Shown one piece after another: positions 61,619-64,000 of a stretch of DNA of 64,000 nucleotides; positions within the stretch are counted from its first letter, which is position 1; each line of letters starts with the position of its first letter. The stretch is from the NCBI RefSeq assembly GCF_019623905.1, contig NZ_CP069370.1:3831001-3895000 (forward strand), read 5' to 3'. Origin of the DNA: Neotabrizicola shimadae. GTDB taxonomy: Bacteria; Pseudomonadota; Alphaproteobacteria; Rhodobacterales; Rhodobacteraceae. The notes below the pieces were generated by a model. It was not told the origin of the DNA, ran no database searches, and saw nothing but the letters and a program-made list of their open reading frames with translations. The position numbers and the translations under genes are program-made.

Positions 61619-62875
61619 CTATTGCAGCGTGACCCGGACAGGCAGGGATTTGATGCCGCCCACGAAGTTCGAACGCAGGAATCTCGGTTCGCCATCGGCC
61701 TCGATCGACCGGATGCGCCGGGCAAGCTCCTGGAACAGCACCCGCACCTCCAGCCGGGCCAGCCACATGCCCAGGCAGACATGTGGGCCGCCCTGACCAA
61801 AGGACAGATGGCGGTTGGGCGTGCGCGCAAGGTCCACCTGCATCGGCCGATCAAAGGCTTCGTCATCGCGGTTACCGCTGGCGAACCAGTACACCACCTT
61901 GTCGCCGGCCTTCACCGTCTTGCCGTGCATGTCGAAATCGCGCGAAGCGGTGCGGCGGAAGTAGATCGCGGGGGTCGCCCACCGGATGATCTCGTCCGCC
62001 ATCGTGTCATCCACCGCGCCCGACTGGATCTGCTCCAGCAGGCCGGGTTGAACGGTTAGGGCATGAAGGCCCGCCGCGATGGAATAGCGCGTGGTGTCGT
62101 TGCCCGCCGCGACCAGCAGGCAGAAGAAATTGCGGAACTCGTGGTCGGGCATGACCGACCCGTCCGATCCCGGTTGCAGGATCAGGTGAAGAACGCCCGA
62201 AGTGTCGCCCGCCGCCGCCTTCCTTGCCATCAGATCCTTGGCATAGACGTAAAGCTCGGCCCCGGCAGGCGAGTTGAACGGCATCATGCGGAACTCGTCC
62301 GTCGTCATCTTGTCCAGGACATGGGTGGTGAAGTCCGGGTCGGTGTTTGCGATCAGCGCATCGCCCTTTTCCACCAGCCAGGGCAGATCCTCATCGGGCA
62401 GGCCCACGATCCGGCCCAGCATCCGCATCGGCAACTGGCGCGCGATTTCGCGCGTCGCATCGAAATTGCCCCGTTCCAGCGCCTGGTCCAGGATATCAGC
62501 GCACAGCTCGCGGATCGACTGTTCAAAGCCGGCGATCACCGGCTTCGAAAAGGCCCTGGCGACCTTGACCCGCGTCATCATGTGTTCGGGAGAATCGGTT
62601 TCCTGAAACGTGCGGCGGGCGAGGTATTCCTCGTAGCTCTGATCCTCGATCCGGATGCCGCGGGCCGAGGACAACAGATCCGGTTGGCCATTCAGTGCCA
62701 GGATGTCGGCGTGCCGGGTAACGGACCAGAACCCTTGCCCTGCCGGGTAATCCGTCCAGTGCATCGGGTCGTCTTTGCGCAAGCGCGCGAAAGTGGCGAA
62801 GGGCGGGCCGGCGGTGAAGGTGTCATGGCTTGTCAGGTCGGCGAAACCGTCGTCCGTGGGCGTCCAGACAGTCAT
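61619..62875 (-). CDS. Cytochrome P450
   Basis: 418 residues from the ATG at 62875, with AAGGAGG upstream; an ORF extension to 62980 lacks support. The I-helix oxygen-binding motif is Ala-Gly-Asn-Asp-Thr-Thr (257-262). The ExxR motif is Glu-Ile-Ile-Arg (295-298). The heme cysteine Cys367 is in Phe-Gly-Gln-Gly-Gly-Pro-His-Val-Cys-Leu-Gly. The heme loop is one residue longer than in P450cam, as in some steroid and alkane P450s. It has no membrane anchor. It heads the operon with the GS-like ligase and ferredoxin and is predicted to be a soluble class I monooxygenase acting on a glutamylated amine or another small substrate. Confidence 0.94.
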   Translation of the reverse strand: MTVWTPTDDGFADLTSHDTFTAGPPFATFARLRKDDPMHWTDYPAGQGFWSVTRHADILALNGQPDLLSSARGIRIEDQSYEEYLARRTFQETDSPEHMMTRVKVARAFSKPVIAGFEQSIRELCADILDQALERGNFDATREIARQLPMRMLGRIVGLPDEDLPWLVEKGDALIANTDPDFTTHVLDKMTTDEFRMMPFNSPAGAELYVYAKDLMARKAAAGDTSGVLHLILQPGSDGSVMPDHEFRNFFCLLVAAGNDTTRYSIAAGLHALTVQPGLLEQIQSGAVDDTMADEIIRWATPAIYFRRTASRDFDMHGKTVKAGDKVVYWFASGNRDDEAFDRPMQVDLARTPNRHLSFGQGGPHVCLGMWLARLEVRVLFQELARRIRSIEADGEPRFLRSNFVGGIKSLPVRVTLQ

Positions 62876-62911
62876 CGCATCCTCCTTGCCGAACTGGGGT
62901 TTCTGTATAAT

Positions 62912-62926
62912 TATGGATTTCATAAA
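62912..62926. promoter_or_regulatory. Candidate GntR operator between P450 and amidotransferase genes
   Basis: The perfect inverted repeat TTATG-GATTT-CATAA lies in the 70-base divergent region between the P450 and GATase starts, in an AT-rich island. FCD-type GntR regulators bind short inverted repeats of this kind. A GntR/FCD gene is at 63635-64000. Confidence 0.45.
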
Positions 62927-62945
62927 CATGTAAAGGAAAATCCGC

Positions 62946-63674
62946 ATGCATATCGCGGTTCTGGTGACGAACACGGACAACAGCGACTTCGCCGCCCGTC
63001 ATCCCCGCGATGCCGAGAAGTTCGCGGCGCTGATCCGGGGGGTGCGGCCGGACTGGAGCGTGACCGCTTACGACACCACAGAAGGCGAGTTCCCTGCCGA
63101 TCCGGCGGCCTTCGACGGGCTGCTGATCGGGGGGAGCCCGGCCTCGGTGAATGACGAGGCTCACTGGATCGGCCGGCTGTTCGACCTGATCCGCGAGGCT
63201 CATGGGAAGGCCGTGCCCATGGTCGGCGCGTGCTTTGGCCATCAGGCCATCGCCCAGGCCCTCGGTGGGCGGGTCGGGCACAATGCGGGACCGTTCATCC
63301 TGGGCACTTCGCTCACGCGCTTCACCGCGCGGGCGCCCTGGATGCCCGAGGATGCCCGAGAGATCACCTTGGCCGCGGCGCATGGCGAGCAGGTGACGGC
63401 GCTGCCGCGCGGGGCCGAGGTTCTGGGCTGGTCCGATGGCTGCCCGATCGCGGCTTACCGGATCGGCGACCGGGTCTTTGCCACCCAGCACCACCCCGAA
63501 ATGACGCCCGAGTTCATTGCCGCGCTGGTCGAGGAGTTCGCGCCGGACCTGCCGCCCGAGGTGGGCCAGAAGGCCAGGGCCTCGCTGGAACGGCCGATCG
63601 AGGGCCGGCGCTTCGGCGAGTGGATCGCGCGGTTCTACGAAAGCGCGGCCAGCAAATCCATTGCGGTGACCTGA
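62946..63674 (+). CDS. Class I glutamine amidotransferase-like hydrolase
   Basis: 242 residues. The triad is Cys96 in Val-Gly-Ala-Cys-Phe-Gly-His-Gln, and His183 with Glu185 in Gln-His-His-Pro-Glu-Met. This is a GuaA-N-like stand-alone GATase. In aniline and isopropylamine pathways similar proteins hydrolyse gamma-glutamyl amides or manage glutamylation, and PuuD uses a related fold. It lies divergent to the P450 operon across 70 bases and overlaps the GntR gene by 40 bases at its 3' end. Its natural substrate is probably a gamma-glutamyl compound formed by the GS-like ligase. Confidence 0.88.
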   Translation: MHIAVLVTNTDNSDFAARHPRDAEKFAALIRGVRPDWSVTAYDTTEGEFPADPAAFDGLLIGGSPASVNDEAHWIGRLFDLIREAHGKAVPMVGACFGHQAIAQALGGRVGHNAGPFILGTSLTRFTARAPWMPEDAREITLAAAHGEQVTALPRGAEVLGWSDGCPIAAYRIGDRVFATQHHPEMTPEFIAALVEEFAPDLPPEVGQKARASLERPIEGRRFGEWIARFYESAASKSIAVT

Positions 63675-64000
63675 TCGAACTGGACATGCCGCTGCATCCG
63701 GGCTTCCGCTGCCTCGGAATTGCGGTCCAGGATCAGGCGGGCGATGTCGCGGTGTTCCGTGGCCGATCCCGCGATGGCGCCGGGAAAACGATAGCGCGCG
63801 CGGTAATAGGCCAAGAGCTTGCGGGCATTGGTCTTCAGCGCATCGACCAGGACGGCATTGCCCGAGGCATGGGCGATGCAGGCATGGAAGCCGAGGTTCA
63901 ACTGGTAGTAGCCATCCGGGTCGGCATCAGGGCTGTTCTGGGCATGGCTTTCGCAGGCCAGCACGGCTGCTTCCAGATCGGCCGCGCCCTGACGTGACAG
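63635..64000 (-). CDS. GntR-family regulator, FCD domain (partial)
   Basis: The C-terminal 121 residues of a gene cut by the window end. The FCD ligand domain is recognisable by Leu-Asn-Leu-Gly-Phe-His-Ala-Cys-Ile-Ala-His-Ala-Ser-Gly-Asn, with the His-x3-His and Glu-His-Arg-Asp-Ile metal/ligand pattern. The DNA-binding domain lies beyond position 64000. Its 3' end overlaps the GATase gene, so it is the best candidate regulator of the P450/GATase divergent promoter. Confidence 0.85.
   Translation of the reverse strand: MSRQGAADLEAAVLACESHAQNSPDADPDGYYQLNLGFHACIAHASGNAVLVDALKTNARKLLAYYRARYRFPGAIAGSATEHRDIARLILDRNSEAAEARMQRHVQFDQVTAMDLLAALS

Noticed and set aside
1-64000. tRNA, rRNA, insertion sequence, integrase, CRISPR or plasmid replication genes
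   Set aside because: None seen by reading the intergenic regions and protein products. The DMFase cluster shows no transposase or integrase at its borders within the window.

Overview
The window is a very GC-rich, gene-dense chromosomal segment of an alphaproteobacterium. The best fit is the Rhodobacteraceae (Rhodobacter/Paracoccus relatives). Family-level clues are the ChvG-ChvI / HprK / RapZ / EIIA-Man / HPr gene order, the lepB-rnc-era-recO order, three tandem peptide deformylase genes before fmt, DUF6473 and DUF1491 proteins, and a methylsuccinyl-CoA dehydrogenase of the ethylmalonyl-CoA pathway. Genes are packed with 1-8 base overlaps. I see no tRNA, rRNA, insertion sequence, integrase or CRISPR array. 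Assignments rest on sequence reading and family memory; no database search was run.

Layout. 1-1.3 kb: lrgB (partial), cidA/lrgA, a GNAT acetyltransferase and a GFA-domain protein, all on the minus strand. 1.5-7.7 kb: smc, a HIG1-like membrane protein, a PduO-type cobalamin adenosyltransferase, etfB-etfA. 7.7-11 kb: DUF6473, 3-hydroxyacyl-CoA dehydrogenase, GNAT, PlsC-like acyltransferase. 11-15.5 kb: a regulatory phosphotransfer operon (chvI-chvG-hprK-rapZ-EIIA-HPr) divergent from pckA. 17.6-24 kb: M13 peptidase, TauE/SafE, mcd, a META lipoprotein, MFS. 24-34 kb: a housekeeping run (recO, DUF1491, era, rnc, lepB, acpS, HdeD-like, pdxJ, DUF2062, rsh, rpoZ, folK). 34-43 kb: NYN protein, ispH, DUF3429, rnhA, TRIC channel, RibD_C, TetR, GlsB, fmt and three def genes, a PatB/MalY aminotransferase. 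43-48 kb: cobC-cobD, MOSC, a TIGR03862 flavoprotein, HNH protein, CDF exporter.

48-58 kb is the most distinctive catabolic locus. It is a colinear minus-strand run with a class II HDAC-like amidohydrolase, a complete LIV-type ABC importer (K, G, F, H, M), the two parts of an N,N-dimethylformamidase, and a LuxR-type regulator. The small dimethylformamidase subunit is fused in frame to the C-terminus of the LivM permease. An 18-base motif with a TGCAWTTGCA core occurs, in opposite orientations, upstream of the HDAC-like gene and upstream of livK.

58-64 kb holds hpd (homogentisate pathway) with a divergent Lrp-type regulator. It is followed by a second candidate system: cytochrome P450, a glutamine-synthetase-like ligase and a [2Fe-2S] ferredoxin in one operon, a divergent class I glutamine amidotransferase, and a GntR/FCD regulator cut by the window end. 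By analogy with aniline oxidation, where gamma-glutamylation precedes oxygenation, this could be a P450-based gamma-glutamyl amine oxidation pathway.

Connections. The ETF, hydroxyacyl-CoA dehydrogenase, Mcd and cobalamin genes fit acetyl-CoA assimilation through the B12-dependent ethylmalonyl-CoA pathway. PckA and the ChvGI/PTS-like operon fit carbon-flow control. The two right-hand clusters look like accessory amide and amine use.
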